Origin: CAVZBT01 sp963773605
GTDB lineage: Bacteria > Acidobacteriota > UBA6911
Direction: 5' to 3'
Assembly (NCBI GenBank): GCA_963773605.1
Contig: CAVZBT010000005.1
Span: forward strand, 62,001 to 126,000
DNA: 64,000 nucleotides
This document shows, in pieces, positions 44,183-53,249 of the stretch. The notes under the pieces are model-generated. The model made no database searches. It had not been told where the DNA came from and saw nothing but the letters and a program-made list of their open reading frames with translations. The position numbers were made by a program, and so were the translations under genes. Numbering within the stretch: the stretch's first letter is position 1; the number at the start of each line of letters is the position of its first letter.

Positions 44183-46795
44183 TTACCGCAGTCCCTCGGC
44201 AACGTAGAGGGTGGAGAACCTGTTACCATACGAATATGCGTAACCCTCGCCGTCGGCGCTGAAGCAGAGACGCCCCGCGTAAATCCCGCTCGGGCTTATC
44301 AGCCCTGCGCGGGGCAACTGCGCGCCGATTTCTTTCCAGGGCTCGACTTTGCCGGATTGGAGATCGAGCAGGTAGACGGGCACGGGAAGCCTGATCGCGT
44401 CGACTCCCACCGGCTGAAACGGGACGACCCGCACCCGGGTGGCGTCGTGGAATCCCACGGGTTGCCATTTAGCAAGGTCGAGAGCAGGGCAGTGCACCTT
44501 CTCACCGCCGTCCAACGAGAATAAGTACATCGTACTGTCCTCGCTGGCCGGCGTTGCCAGGACGTGTTTCCCGTCCGGCGATACCAGGTATGTTCCCCAA
44601 CCCTCCGGTGTTACGGGTGTCGGCGGCCGGCCGGCCACTGACGCCAGCCATGCGCGCTTGTCGTCTGTGTAGACGATGGCGGAACTGTCGGGGAGCCAGC
44701 CCACAACCGTATGCTCCATGGAATCATTCGTCACCTGTTTGCGTCGGCCCGCCCCGGTCGGCAGCAGCACGATCTGGGGTCCGCCTTCTCCCGGGCCCCT
44801 GTAGTCATCGTGGGTGGCAACCCATTTCCCGTCCGGAGATAATTTGCCGTAGAAAAAGTCACCCATCCGCTGGGGGGGTGAGCCGTCGGTGCCGCGAACG
44901 TAGATGCACCACGAGTTGGAGTTGTCCGACTCCCCTCCTTCGGTGAACAGAACCTTTCGACCGTCGGGCGAGATGTCGTCGACGAGCGACCAGCCGTAGT
45001 ACGTAAGGTTCCGTTCGGCTGTCTCTCCGGGCGCCTTGCCGTTCATGCTGACGACCGTGTTGTCGGTACTGAGGAGTACTCGCCCGTCCCGGCTGATGTC
45101 TTTGAGTATCAGCGAGGGGTGCCGGAGCACGCTGCGCTCCTGGCCGGCCAGATTCAGGGCATGAACCGCCTTGCCGGTTGGGGCGGCGGCCGAGAACCAC
45201 ACTTCGTCGCCGGCCGGTGTCCAGCAGGGCCCCGTCAATCCGTCGTGTTTGGAGGACTCGGTCTTCCTGTCTCCGGCCGTATCGACGACCACGATCTTGC
45301 CGTGACTGCCTCCTTCCCGGAATGCCAGGAGGTCGCCGCGCGGCGAGAGGCGCACGTTACTTATTGCCGAATAGGAGTAAGCCTGTTGCCGCGCTCTGTA
45401 GATAACCTTGCCCACCGGGTATTCGAGCGCCCCAGGCCGGGTTACGGCAAGCTGGGCCCCGTCGGGGCTCCAGTCCGCACTCGTGACGGGCCTGAGGACG
45501 TCACGGGGAGCCCCCGAGGCGAGTGCCGCAGTGGAAAGAGTCGCCCTCCGCAAAAGAGCCAGTTCGTTTTTCGAGGAAATGGCGACGGCGTCGAAACCTT
45601 TCAGCCCCTCGCGCGGCACGGAATCCACCGCGTCGGCACGCACCATGAAGGTTTCCCTGGGCCCGCCGTCCCAGCGCGCGGTGTATACGACACTCTGCCC
45701 ATCAGGCGTGAAGACGGCACTCTCGACCACGCCGCGGCGGAAGGTCAGCCGGTGGAACGTGGGAAGCGGGCGGTCATAGACGCGCTTGGCCACAATATAG
45801 GCAGCGACAGACAACACGGCCAGGCCAACCACCGCGAGGGACAGGTAGACAGCACGTTTAACACGTGACTTCGGTGTGGCCGCTATGGCCGGGATGTGGC
45901 TGGACGACGAGGGGAGACGCAGCTCCTCCAGGATGCCCTCGAGGTGGCGGGCAATATCGCCGGCCGACTGCCAGCGTTTGTCTGGGTCCTTGGCGAGGCA
46001 CTGTCGCACGAGCCGCTCGACGGCGGGTGGCGTGACCGGCTGGCGCTCGGTCAGGGGCGGTGGATCTGCTGTCATGATGCTTGCGATGACGCTGGCCTGG
46101 CTGGCGCCATCGAAGGCGCGCCGTCCGGAGAGCATCTCGTAGAGCATGGCTCCGAAGGCGAAAATGTCGGTGCGGGCGTCGGTTTCGCGCCCCTCTAGTT
46201 GCTCGGGGGCCATGTAGGGGACGGTGCCGACTACAATGCCGGCCTGGGTGACCGGGGATGAGGGGATCGACTGGGTGGCCGCGGCCTCGACCGCGCGGCG
46301 TGCGGGGCGGGCCTTGGCGAGACCGAAGTCGAGGACCTTGGCTCCTTCCTTGGTAATGATGACATTGCCGGGTTTGATATCGCGGTGCACGACGCCCTGG
46401 CGGTGAGCCTTGCTGAGCGCGTCGGCGACCTGGGCGGCGCATTCGAGGGCTTCGCGCAGCGGCATGGGGCCTTTCGCGACGCGTTCCGCGACGCTCTGCC
46501 CGTCGAGATACTCCATGACAAGGTAATCGACTTGTGCTGCGCCTGGGATGCCGGTGGAACCGATGTCGTAAAGGGCGCAGATGTTGGGGTGGTTCAGGGC
46601 GGAGACGGCGCGGGCCTCCTGCTCGAAGCGACGTTTGCGTTCGGGGTCGGCGGCGAGGTCGGGGGGGAGGACCTTGATGGCGACGGAGCGCCCGAGGCGG
46701 GTGTCCTTCGCGCGGTAGACTTCGCCCATGCCGCCGGCGCCGAGCGGTCCTAAAACCTCATAAGGACCGAGCCGGGCACCTTGACCAAGAAGCAT
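44183..46795 (-). CDS. Ser/Thr protein kinase with periplasmic WD40/TolB-like propeller (tandem copy 1)
   Basis: 870 residues with the same architecture as its downstream neighbour: kinase (LGAGGMGEVY, HRDIKPGN, DFGLAK, GTVPYMAPEQ), one transmembrane helix near 311-335 (AVYLSLAVVGLAVLSVAAYIVA), and a propeller of SPDG blades. Differences concentrate in the juxtamembrane segment (SSSSHIPAIAATPKS against GTGTAVIAAPPQS) and in the propeller. The SD GAGAGGTGACGG matches the other copy. The 3' flank also resembles the sibling's, so the duplicated unit includes about 60 bp after the stop. The 82-bp spacing allows co-transcription. Confidence 0.93.
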   Translation of the reverse strand: MLLGQGARLGPYEVLGPLGAGGMGEVYRAKDTRLGRSVAIKVLPPDLAADPERKRRFEQEARAVSALNHPNICALYDIGSTGIPGAAQVDYLVMEYLDGQSVAERVAKGPMPLREALECAAQVADALSKAHRQGVVHRDIKPGNVIITKEGAKVLDFGLAKARPARRAVEAAATQSIPSSPVTQAGIVVGTVPYMAPEQLEGRETDARTDIFAFGAMLYEMLSGRRAFDGASQASVIASIMTADPPPLTERQPVTPPAVERLVRQCLAKDPDKRWQSAGDIARHLEGILEELRLPSSSSHIPAIAATPKSRVKRAVYLSLAVVGLAVLSVAAYIVAKRVYDRPLPTFHRLTFRRGVVESAVFTPDGQSVVYTARWDGGPRETFMVRADAVDSVPREGLKGFDAVAISSKNELALLRRATLSTAALASGAPRDVLRPVTSADWSPDGAQLAVTRPGALEYPVGKVIYRARQQAYSYSAISNVRLSPRGDLLAFREGGSHGKIVVVDTAGDRKTESSKHDGLTGPCWTPAGDEVWFSAAAPTGKAVHALNLAGQERSVLRHPSLILKDISRDGRVLLSTDNTVVSMNGKAPGETAERNLTYYGWSLVDDISPDGRKVLFTEGGESDNSNSWCIYVRGTDGSPPQRMGDFFYGKLSPDGKWVATHDDYRGPGEGGPQIVLLPTGAGRRKQVTNDSMEHTVVGWLPDSSAIVYTDDKRAWLASVAGRPPTPVTPEGWGTYLVSPDGKHVLATPASEDSTMYLFSLDGGEKVHCPALDLAKWQPVGFHDATRVRVVPFQPVGVDAIRLPVPVYLLDLQSGKVEPWKEIGAQLPRAGLISPSGIYAGRLCFSADGEGYAYSYGNRFSTLYVAEGLR

Positions 46796-47059
46796 CCGTC
46801 ACCTCTCGTGGGATTTCGAATGAACCGCATTCTATCACGCAATACAGGACTGGAGCGCTGATAGCGGGGGAGCCCTGCGCTCATGTGAACCGCTGGGATC
46901 GGGAAGTGCAGAACCCTGTCGCCGCGTCGATGTCGGGAGCGCCAAAGCCGCGCGGCCGCCGAACTGGTTTCGTGGCTGGCTTCAATTTTCACTTACCGCG
47001 GCACAAGTTCGAAGTTGTCGTCGCGCGACCGGGCGGTTTTTGTTGTTACAGTGGCGGCA
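46796..47059. other. Intergenic promoter-bearing gap, no gene seen
   Basis: 264 bp upstream of the kinase pair. GC content is lower in parts and no reading frame is convincing. With the adjoining fragment at 47060-47214 and 128 further empty bases, it makes a 547-bp stretch without an intact gene. Confidence 0.35.
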
Positions 47060-47214
47060 GGCGGTTACAGGATTTTTCACGCTACTCCGTCCGCCCCAGA
47101 ACCATCACGGGGTCCATGCATCGGGCAAAGGTAAACGGGAGGCATTTCCTTTTCGATTGTGGAACCTGCGAAGGGCCACGGCGAGTAGGCCGCCCCTTTT
47201 GTTCCGACGCCTGA
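47060..47214 (+). pseudogene. N-terminal fragment of an MBL-fold hydrolase (beta-CASP/YSH1-like)
   Basis: The plus strand reads RTITGSMHRAKVNGRHFLFD then CGTCEGPRR. It matches the opening of RNA-processing MBL-fold proteins as I know them (xRTVTGSMHxxxVxGxxxLLDCGxxQGxR). The strand before it (RIFHAT) is in another frame, and the sequence ends soon after EGPRR with no HxHxDH metal motif. At least one indel and loss of more than 90% of the gene make this a dead remnant. Confidence 0.5.
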
Positions 47215-47342
47215 ACAGCGGAAAGCGTAATTTGCGTTGGCGGCATGAGTTCGGCTAGAATCCGGCGGAATCAGGAGCTCCGAAAACCGGTCCAAACAAT
47301 CGTCGCCCGGAAAAAGTTGCATCCCGGCCAGAAACGGAAAAT

Positions 47343-48443
47343 ATGAGCAACACTGTTCAGCTGAATCAGGAGCAGAACCGGGTTCTCTCGATCGACTTCT
47401 TCCGTGGGTTCACCATGTTCATGCTGGTAACGGGAATTGCCAGCCTGTTCAGAGGACTCGTTGCACAAGGTCAGGGCGGAACTATTATCACTTTTATCGA
47501 TCAACAACTGGAACATGCCCCATGGAGCGGACTGAATGCATGGGACCTTATCCAACCGTTCTTCATGTTCATAGTTGGTGTCGCCATGCCGTTTTCGCTG
47601 GCAAAACGGCTGGCGCGAGGGGATAGCTGGAAAAAAGCATTTACTCATGCGTTGACCCGTTCGTTCTGGCTGCTTGTACTCGGTTTCATGCTGGGTGCCG
47701 GCGAGAAGTCCTATGATCTGACCAATGTCCTGGCTCAGTTAGCGGTAACGTATCTCATTGCCTTTCTGCTGCTGCAAGCGGATGTCAAATGGCAGTTACT
47801 GGTTTCCTTTGCCATGATCCTTTTGAACGACCTTCTTTATCGATACTGGAACGTACCGGGATACAATCAGCCGTTTACCCCGGATCATAACTTCGGCACC
47901 TGGGTCGACCTTACCATGACCGGCTATCTGAATTCCGATCATTGGGTCTCATTTAATGCCATCCCGACGACCGCTCACACTATTTGGGGCGTCGTTGTCG
48001 GCAATTTACTTTTGAAGGATTGGCCTCAAAGAAAAAAGATATTCGGCCTGCTTATAACCGGGTTGATTGGCGTCATCGTCGGATATTCCATGAACCCGTT
48101 CATCCCGATAATCAAGAGGATCTGCACCAGCTCTTTCATCATAGTGAGCGGAGGCTGGTGTCTGATAGCCATGGCATTTTCGTATTGGCTGATCGATGTG
48201 ATGAAATTCCGGAAGGTCGGCCTGTTCTTTGCCATCGTCGGCATGAATCCTATATTCATCTACCTCTTTTCCAATCTGGGCGGAAAGAGGTTGCTTGCCC
48301 GCATGGTCCGACCGTTTACTGCGAGGCTTCTCTCCTGGAGCGGCGAGATCGCCATCAACATGATCACCATAGTTATCGTGGCCGCCTTCGTCTGGTACAT
48401 CTGCTATTTCCTCTATAAGCGAAAGATATTCATCAAGATTTAG
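47343..48443 (+). CDS. DUF5009/HGSNAT-like multi-pass membrane acyltransferase
   Basis: 366 residues with about ten hydrophobic helices. The opening RVLSIDFFRGFTMFMLV is the R-x-x-x-x-D-x-x-R-G signature of the heparan-alpha-glucosaminide acetyltransferase/YeiB-like membrane family. WDLIQPFFMFIVGVAMPFSLAKR and AIPTTAHTIWGVVVGNLL are the other conserved blocks. It probably moves an acyl group across the membrane onto a periplasmic sugar. Base composition is visibly more AT-rich than the flanks, suggesting later acquisition. The ATG has only a weak GGAAAA upstream. It stands alone. Confidence 0.85.
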   Translation: MSNTVQLNQEQNRVLSIDFFRGFTMFMLVTGIASLFRGLVAQGQGGTIITFIDQQLEHAPWSGLNAWDLIQPFFMFIVGVAMPFSLAKRLARGDSWKKAFTHALTRSFWLLVLGFMLGAGEKSYDLTNVLAQLAVTYLIAFLLLQADVKWQLLVSFAMILLNDLLYRYWNVPGYNQPFTPDHNFGTWVDLTMTGYLNSDHWVSFNAIPTTAHTIWGVVVGNLLLKDWPQRKKIFGLLITGLIGVIVGYSMNPFIPIIKRICTSSFIIVSGGWCLIAMAFSYWLIDVMKFRKVGLFFAIVGMNPIFIYLFSNLGGKRLLARMVRPFTARLLSWSGEIAINMITIVIVAAFVWYICYFLYKRKIFIKI

Positions 48444-48699
48444 CAGCCGGCCAAATGAAGGCGGGCTGGCGGCCGAGCCGGTTACGGGGGGTAGTCCTTC
48501 CGCTTTTCTTCCGTGTTTTCCGTGACTGGTTTTTTGGCCGGGCTCACCTGCAGGTCGATATCCGTATATCCAGCTTTAATGGACCTTTTGAACCGGTACG
48601 GCCCTGACGGTTATAGTTTGCTTGAATGGCAAACTGATCAAACGTGCCACCCCCACGGTTGGAACCGGTAAGGTCGACAAACTGGGTTTACATGCTTCA

Positions 48700-50073
48700 C
48701 TACCTCCCGACTGTCCCTTTCCCGAGCAAGCGCCGCATCGTTTCCGTGATGACGCCCTCGACTCCGGCTGCGACAAGGGATGCATCAGGACCCGCTTCGT
48801 AACCTCCCTGCTCGTAGGCAATATCGGTGCAGATGTAGCCGGGGGCGTAATCACCGTAAGCGGCCATCGCAACGAACAGGTCCGGCCGCATCTTCTGAGC
48901 CGCGAGCTGGTACTCGACGAACAGCTCTCCGGGCATGTGCAGGACACGAGCGTCGCCCAGCCGCAGCGATGCGATGTCCACCGTGTCGCCCTTACGGCAG
49001 CGGCGCAGCCACGCCAGGTGGTCTGCAGCCGTGGCTCGTGAAAGGACAGGGGCCTTTTCATCCTTCAACTGATCCAGGAGTTTCGATTCGTCCAGGTGAG
49101 TCGAGACGGGCAGCGCTGTCGGTATCGAGTCCCAACCCACGTCGTCGGCTGTGATCGGCTTCTTCCTTGTTGCCCGCCACGCGAGCTCCATCCCCGCAGC
49201 GACACGGTCTGCCAGGATCTGACGATTGGCCGGGGAGCCGTCGTTCCACTTCCCGGCGCCGATATTCCCCCCAGCTCCGTTGAAATGGATATGGGCGACT
49301 CCTGTGGCCTCCTGGCGCTGGTCCCGCGCCATGCCGGGGAAATCGGGATTGGCCCCTCCGGTCCGGTAGTAGCTTTGGGGATGTGTCGCGTAGTACGTCA
49401 GAACGGCCAGTGCCCGGTCGCCGTTCCAGAAACTGATCATTCTGAGGGTGGGATCGATCAGCCCAGTCGGTTTGGCTCGCAACTCCGGATCCGGGCAGGC
49501 GGTATAGCGGGTGTATTGCACCTTTCCGTCCGGGCCCAGGATGCGGCGGTTTGAGGCTACCTGCATTACCTCTGCCGCTCCCAATCCTAGCTGCGTCACC
49601 TGCCGGGCGTTCTTCAGGGCGTCACTCAGTGCGGCGGCGGCGCGCCTCATCACGTCACGGGCGAAGGGCGAATCGAATACCTGTTGTGCGATGCCGTAAG
49701 GGGCCAGCAACTCCTCGGCTGAGAAGTCGCAATGGGGAGCATCGTGCTGGTGAATCGCATGGACCGCGACGCGCTCGGGTGCGGTACCCGCAGCTTCCGC
49801 CAGCAGCTTGCGAAACTCTTTGTGCCCGTCGTTGGCGACGCCGATCCAGTCGATGGCGCAGAGGACGATCGGCTTACCCTGCCCGACAAGGACGATCCCC
49901 CGGCAACTGAGAGGCAAGGTCACTTCCCTGGTGGAAACATAGGCGAGCGGACTGCCGACCCGTGGAGAGGCGTCGACAGAGAAGACGCCGACCTTCAACG
50001 GTTCGCCTCCGACGACGCTGGGGCACAATACAAGCCCGAACACTGCGATCAGAAGGAATGCCCTTTTCGTCAC
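48700..50073 (-). CDS. Exported neutral/alkaline ceramidase-like protein
   Basis: 457 residues. A Sec signal (RAFLLIAVFGLVLCPSVVGG) is followed by a domain resembling the N-terminal catalytic domain of neutral ceramidases: VGVFSVDASPRVG at the first strand, CAIDWIGVAND, VAVHAIHQHDAPHCD (histidine metal ligands), YYATHPQSYY and HFNGAGGNIGAG. The late CTDIAYEQGGYEAGPDASLV segment also fits. The C-terminal Ig-like domain of true ceramidases seems to be absent, and many such bacterial proteins have unknown substrates. The start is GTG 50071-50073 with GGAGG upstream. Amide hydrolysis of lipids in the periplasm is inferred. Confidence 0.75.
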   Translation of the reverse strand: MTKRAFLLIAVFGLVLCPSVVGGEPLKVGVFSVDASPRVGSPLAYVSTREVTLPLSCRGIVLVGQGKPIVLCAIDWIGVANDGHKEFRKLLAEAAGTAPERVAVHAIHQHDAPHCDFSAEELLAPYGIAQQVFDSPFARDVMRRAAAALSDALKNARQVTQLGLGAAEVMQVASNRRILGPDGKVQYTRYTACPDPELRAKPTGLIDPTLRMISFWNGDRALAVLTYYATHPQSYYRTGGANPDFPGMARDQRQEATGVAHIHFNGAGGNIGAGKWNDGSPANRQILADRVAAGMELAWRATRKKPITADDVGWDSIPTALPVSTHLDESKLLDQLKDEKAPVLSRATAADHLAWLRRCRKGDTVDIASLRLGDARVLHMPGELFVEYQLAAQKMRPDLFVAMAAYGDYAPGYICTDIAYEQGGYEAGPDASLVAAGVEGVITETMRRLLGKGTVGR

Positions 50074-50141
50074 GCCTTGCCTCCGATGCAGAGGAGTTGA
50101 TGTAACAACTGCTATGCTTTTGATCCGTTGCTCCGCGGCAA

Positions 50142-51203
50142 TTACAGGTTGCGGCGGTTCAGGGTTTCGCGGCGGTCCCCTCCCCGGCGAAGAGATATTC
50201 GTGCTGCGCGTTGCGCGGCGGCCACTTTGAGCATTTTCTCTGCCTCCGGCTTCCCATCTAAAGTGACCTCGAGGAGTCTGGCGAGCGCGGTGAGGTGTCG
50301 GTCGCGCGCCTCAGCTGCTTCTCGCTCACGGCGTGCTTGCTCGCGGGTTGCGCGCTCTGTCTCCCGGCGCGCCCGTTCCTCCGCTCGCGCCGCCCCTGCC
50401 TCGAGGATTTCGCCGACTGTGCGGGTTTTTGCCTCGGCGAGCCGAGTCCTGGAGGTGGGTCGCGACTCGCGGAAACGAAGGAGCAACTCGGCACGAACGT
50501 GGGCCTCGGCGCCGCCGGCCAGGCGTACGAGCAATGCCGTCTTCTCCTCCTCGGGCAGGGCTGAGACCCATCGCCGGAGCGCCTCGTCATTGATTGCAGT
50601 CAGGTCGGGACTCGTGGCTGCCGCAGCGTCGATCAGGTCGGGATCGATCCGCAGGAAATTGGCGAACGCTTCGAGCGCAGGGCTCAGCTTGCCGAGTCCG
50701 GGCGGACAAGGGGGTTCACTGTCGTCATCATCGACTTCGCCGTTCTGGACACAGCCGAGCCAGGCGATGTAGAGCGCACGCAGATCGCCGCTGGCGAGCT
50801 CCGCGCGCACCGGCACGAGCGCGGCCAACGTATCGTTGTCCTCGTCGACCCACTCGCTGCCCTCGTCCTCTGAGCGGAATGAAAGAACGATGTGGTCACC
50901 CTTGGCGCGCGCGGAGGCGCAGTCACCCGCGCAGTACCGCTTCGCCGTCTCGAGGGGCAGCACTCGTCGCGGCACCCTCAGCATCAGCTCGTGAGTGCCC
51001 CAGTTGGCGAGGTAGAGGAACGCGTCGAAGTACTTCTCCATCCATTCGGACGAGTTCCCCTTGAAATCGCCCCAGGAGTAGTCGACCACGAACCGGCTGG
51101 ACGTGATCGTGGCGCGTGACGAGTACTTGCGCAGCGTGGCCCGCTCTCGCTCCGTGAGCAACCGGTCGATGGCCTGGAACTCGTAGTACTGGTACTCGCT
51201 CAT
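50142..51203 (-). CDS. Uncharacterised MSEYQYYEF-family protein with coiled-coil tail
   Basis: 353 residues, third gene of a coupled operon. The N-terminal 200 residues form a conserved-looking domain that starts SEYQYYEFQAIDRLLTERE and contains WGDFKG, EKYFDAFLYLANWGTHELM and acidic patches (SEDEGSEWVDEDND, DDDDSEPP). From about residue 240 there is a long charged coiled coil (ARAEERARRETERATREQ...). I have seen this type of N-terminus in many uncharacterised bacterial proteins but know no function. The ATG overlaps the upstream stop as TGATG, with GAGGAG in front. No signal peptide or membrane segment, so it is cytosolic. Confidence 0.75.
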   Translation of the reverse strand: MSEYQYYEFQAIDRLLTERERATLRKYSSRATITSSRFVVDYSWGDFKGNSSEWMEKYFDAFLYLANWGTHELMLRVPRRVLPLETAKRYCAGDCASARAKGDHIVLSFRSEDEGSEWVDEDNDTLAALVPVRAELASGDLRALYIAWLGCVQNGEVDDDDSEPPCPPGLGKLSPALEAFANFLRIDPDLIDAAAATSPDLTAINDEALRRWVSALPEEEKTALLVRLAGGAEAHVRAELLLRFRESRPTSRTRLAEAKTRTVGEILEAGAARAEERARRETERATREQARREREAAEARDRHLTALARLLEVTLDGKPEAEKMLKVAAAQRAARISLRRGGDRRETLNRRNL

Positions 51204-51895
51204 CAGGTGCTCCTCGCTGTTGCTGCCGCTTCGAGATTGGAGAGCGCTTGCCGCTGCGCCGGCGTCGCCGTCTTCCTTGCCACGCCGAGCATCCTGGCGC
51301 TTCCGTAGTCGTAGTGGTGCTTCAGCAGACGGATTATCCGCTGCCCGTACTCTTCCGGTTCCGCCGTCGCCGCCAGGACCTTGAACCACGGCGGCAGCAC
51401 CTTTTCCCAGTCGACCCCGACCTGCCAGGCCCCCGCCTCGTCTGCGAAGAAAATGATGTCGTCCCGGCACTCGTCAATGCGGTCCAGGAGCCCGAAGATG
51501 ATGTCGAAGGACTGGCGGACCTCGGCAGCGTCTGCCGTCTTAGCCTGCGACACGCAGCGATCGAGGAGTCGGCAGCAATCGGCGATCCAGGCCCTCGTGC
51601 CCTTGGACGTCTCCATAAAGTTCCTGGAGTTCACAGTGAAGGCCTCGTAGTACTCGCCGACCAGGCTCGCCTTTTCGAAGGTCTGCACCCCCGCCAGCAG
51701 GCCCGCCTTCGTCGCATTCTCGCCGTCAAGACGCAGCCCCTTCACGTCGAGGTACTTCCTGACGATCTTGTGGAGCTTGGCCGGTGGCAAGAGCTCGATG
51801 GCGTCGTTCAGCATGTAGAACGCGTGCTCGTCATCGAGCTTGCGGAGCGCTACGCGCAGCTTGTCCCGGTCGATCTCGATCGGCTGGCGTGCCAT
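51203..51895 (-). CDS. Uncharacterised all-alpha protein, second gene of CcbP-like operon
   Basis: 230 residues, soluble and mostly helical by pattern: EIDRDKLRVALRKLDDEHAF, NDAIELLPPAKLHKIVRKYL, TRAWIADCCRLLDRCVSQAK, FDIIFGLLDRIDECRDDIIF, then a WF/WE-containing segment (WQVGVDWEKVLPPWFKVLAA) and a C-terminal helix. No catalytic motif is seen. The start has a perfect AGGAGGT five nt upstream, which overlaps the stop codon of the first gene (2 bp between genes). Its own stop overlaps the third start by one base. Its first 38 codons recur at 36.2 kb. It probably forms a complex with its operon partners (inference). Confidence 0.75.
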   Translation of the reverse strand: MARQPIEIDRDKLRVALRKLDDEHAFYMLNDAIELLPPAKLHKIVRKYLDVKGLRLDGENATKAGLLAGVQTFEKASLVGEYYEAFTVNSRNFMETSKGTRAWIADCCRLLDRCVSQAKTADAAEVRQSFDIIFGLLDRIDECRDDIIFFADEAGAWQVGVDWEKVLPPWFKVLAATAEPEEYGQRIIRLLKHHYDYGSARMLGVARKTATPAQRQALSNLEAAATARST

Positions 51896-51981
51896 GGTTA
51901 CCTCCTGCTTGCCCATCGGCGATATGCATCGATCCACTCGCAGCCCCTGGGCGGCGGGTTCGGAAGGGGTAGATCGGCGAG
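51778..51981. repeat. 204-bp segment duplicated at 36153-36356
   Basis: This segment covers the end of the CcbP-like gene, the 2-bp spacer and the start of the all-alpha gene. The other copy differs at six positions with no gaps and keeps both frames. This is the intact locus; the other is the relic. Confidence 0.88.
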
Positions 51982-52260
51982 CTGTATGCGCTGGCGTGAC
52001 TTGTTCCGCTCGCATACCGCGACGATCCGATCGTCGTCGGTTATATCGATACGCTCGACAGTGACTTCCACGCCGAGCACCTCGGTCTTGAACGGCACGG
52101 CGAGGTGCTCTTCGAGCATCGTGCAAAAGCCAACCGCCTGCTCGGATTCGCCGTAGGCATCAACCGTCGCTTCCTCGATGAGCTCGTCCAGTCTGGCGGC
52201 CGGCAGCTCCTTTCGTTGGGATCCCTTCCTGCTCGCCACCGGTCTCGTCTTGCGCGTCAT
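51898..52260 (-). CDS. CcbP-like (calcium-binding-protein family) small protein
   Basis: 120 residues, first gene of the operon. A basic N-terminus (TRKTRPVASRKGSQRK) precedes a compact domain: LDELIEEATVDAYGESEQAVG, FCTMLEEHLAVPFKTEVLG, VEVTVERIDITDDDRIVAVC and a terminal GCEWIDAYRRWA. The DLIEEATVDAYGExEQ ... LExxLxxP ... ExIDxxxxxxI ... YxxW order matches the cyanobacterial calcium-binding protein CcbP family (Pfam Calci_bind_CcbP) as I remember it. Whether it binds calcium is untested; acidic clusters (IDITDDD) could. I start at the second ATG (52258-52260), which has GAGGGG in front. A stop-SD overlap couples it to the next gene. Confidence 0.72.
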   Translation of the reverse strand: MTRKTRPVASRKGSQRKELPAARLDELIEEATVDAYGESEQAVGFCTMLEEHLAVPFKTEVLGVEVTVERIDITDDDRIVAVCERNKSRQRIQLADLPLPNPPPRGCEWIDAYRRWASRR

Positions 52261-52642
52261 GGTTCCCCTCATTCACCAAGTATAAGGTCGTCCAGTTCCA
52301 GAACCCGTCCTTGCCGGGTCTCTTCCGCTACGAAACTTGCAGAAGCCGCACGCGTCCGGGTCGGGAGAATCACATTAATCGACAACGCCGCAGGGCTATC
52401 CAGGGTTCAAACCAAGCTTCCTGCCGGCGTCAATCCTTGGGATGCCCTTCCGAAGCGTGCCCCCGTCAACAGTCCTGACTCCCGAACCAGGCTCGAGCCA
52501 TCAGGTGCGCCCTGGACCATGCTGCGAATGAATCGAGCCCTTTGCGGCAGCGACTGCGCTTCTTCGGGCGGGATCACGGCAGAGAGAGCTTCGGGAGCAT
52601 CGCCGTCGTTCTCAAATTCCAATTTAGTTGTCTGTGCAACAT
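52261..52642. other. Gap upstream of the CcbP-like operon, no recognised gene
   Basis: 382 bp. A minus-strand frame (about 52407-52622, FENDGDAPEALSAVIPPEEA then FIRSMVQGAPDG...) is open but has no convincing start and no known family; it could be another gene scrap. The operon promoter should lie at the left end of this gap, but no clear -35/-10 pair was found. Confidence 0.35.
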
Positions 52643-53219
52643 TTAGACCCTTAGCGAGCCACGGAACCCCCTGGCAGCATAGTAAGATTCTGCACCGTTG
52701 TGATAGACGAAGACATGGCCGTAGCGACGATCACAGAAGAGGGCGCCGCCGAGTTTTCTAATATCAGACGGTGTTTTCACCCAGCTCGATGTTTTCGTAT
52801 CGAAATTTCCAAGTTTCTGCAGTTCTCGGTATTGCTTCTTCCGTTAAAATTTCAATGCCCATGGCGGCAGCCATGTCAATGGCGCTATTTTCCGGTTTAT
52901 GTTCTTTCCTTGACTCCAGCGCTTCGCGGTCGTAACAAAGACTTCTGCGGCCTTTAGGACTTTCCGCTGAACAATCATAGAAAATGTATTCGTCCGTCTT
53001 CTTATCGTGGCCGACAACATCCGGTTCACCGCCCGTTCTTTCCATCTCATTGAGTGACCACAGTTTTTCAGTCTTAGCTTCCAGCTTTGCTTGTACTTTA
53101 GCCCATTCAAGACCTTTATGGCGGTTCATGTTCTTCTCAAAACGGGCTTTCAATGCCCTGAGCAGTTCTTCACGCTGGTCTGGTGATAACGCTTTCTTCC
53201 TGCTATTGATGTTCTTCAT
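52643..53219 (-). pseudogene. DUF4256 family protein, frameshifted
   Basis: The N-terminal 130 residues match DUF4256 as I know it: ALKARFEKNMNRHKGLEWAK, LWSLNEMERTGGEPDVVG, EYIFYDCSAESPKGRRSLCY and KPENSAIDMAAAMGIEILTEE. The frame then breaks at about 52833-52838, and the remaining family sequence continues in another frame: QYRELQKLGNFDTKTSSWVK, KLGGALFCDRRYGHVFVYHN, SYYAARGFRGSLRV and a stop at 52643. Removing one base restores about 191 residues, the family length. The codon use is AT-richer than the neighbours, so transfer is likely. One extra base could also be a sequencing error. Function unknown. Confidence 0.82.
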
Positions 53220-53249
53220 ACTTCTATATTCCTTGTTCAGCTCTTTAAG

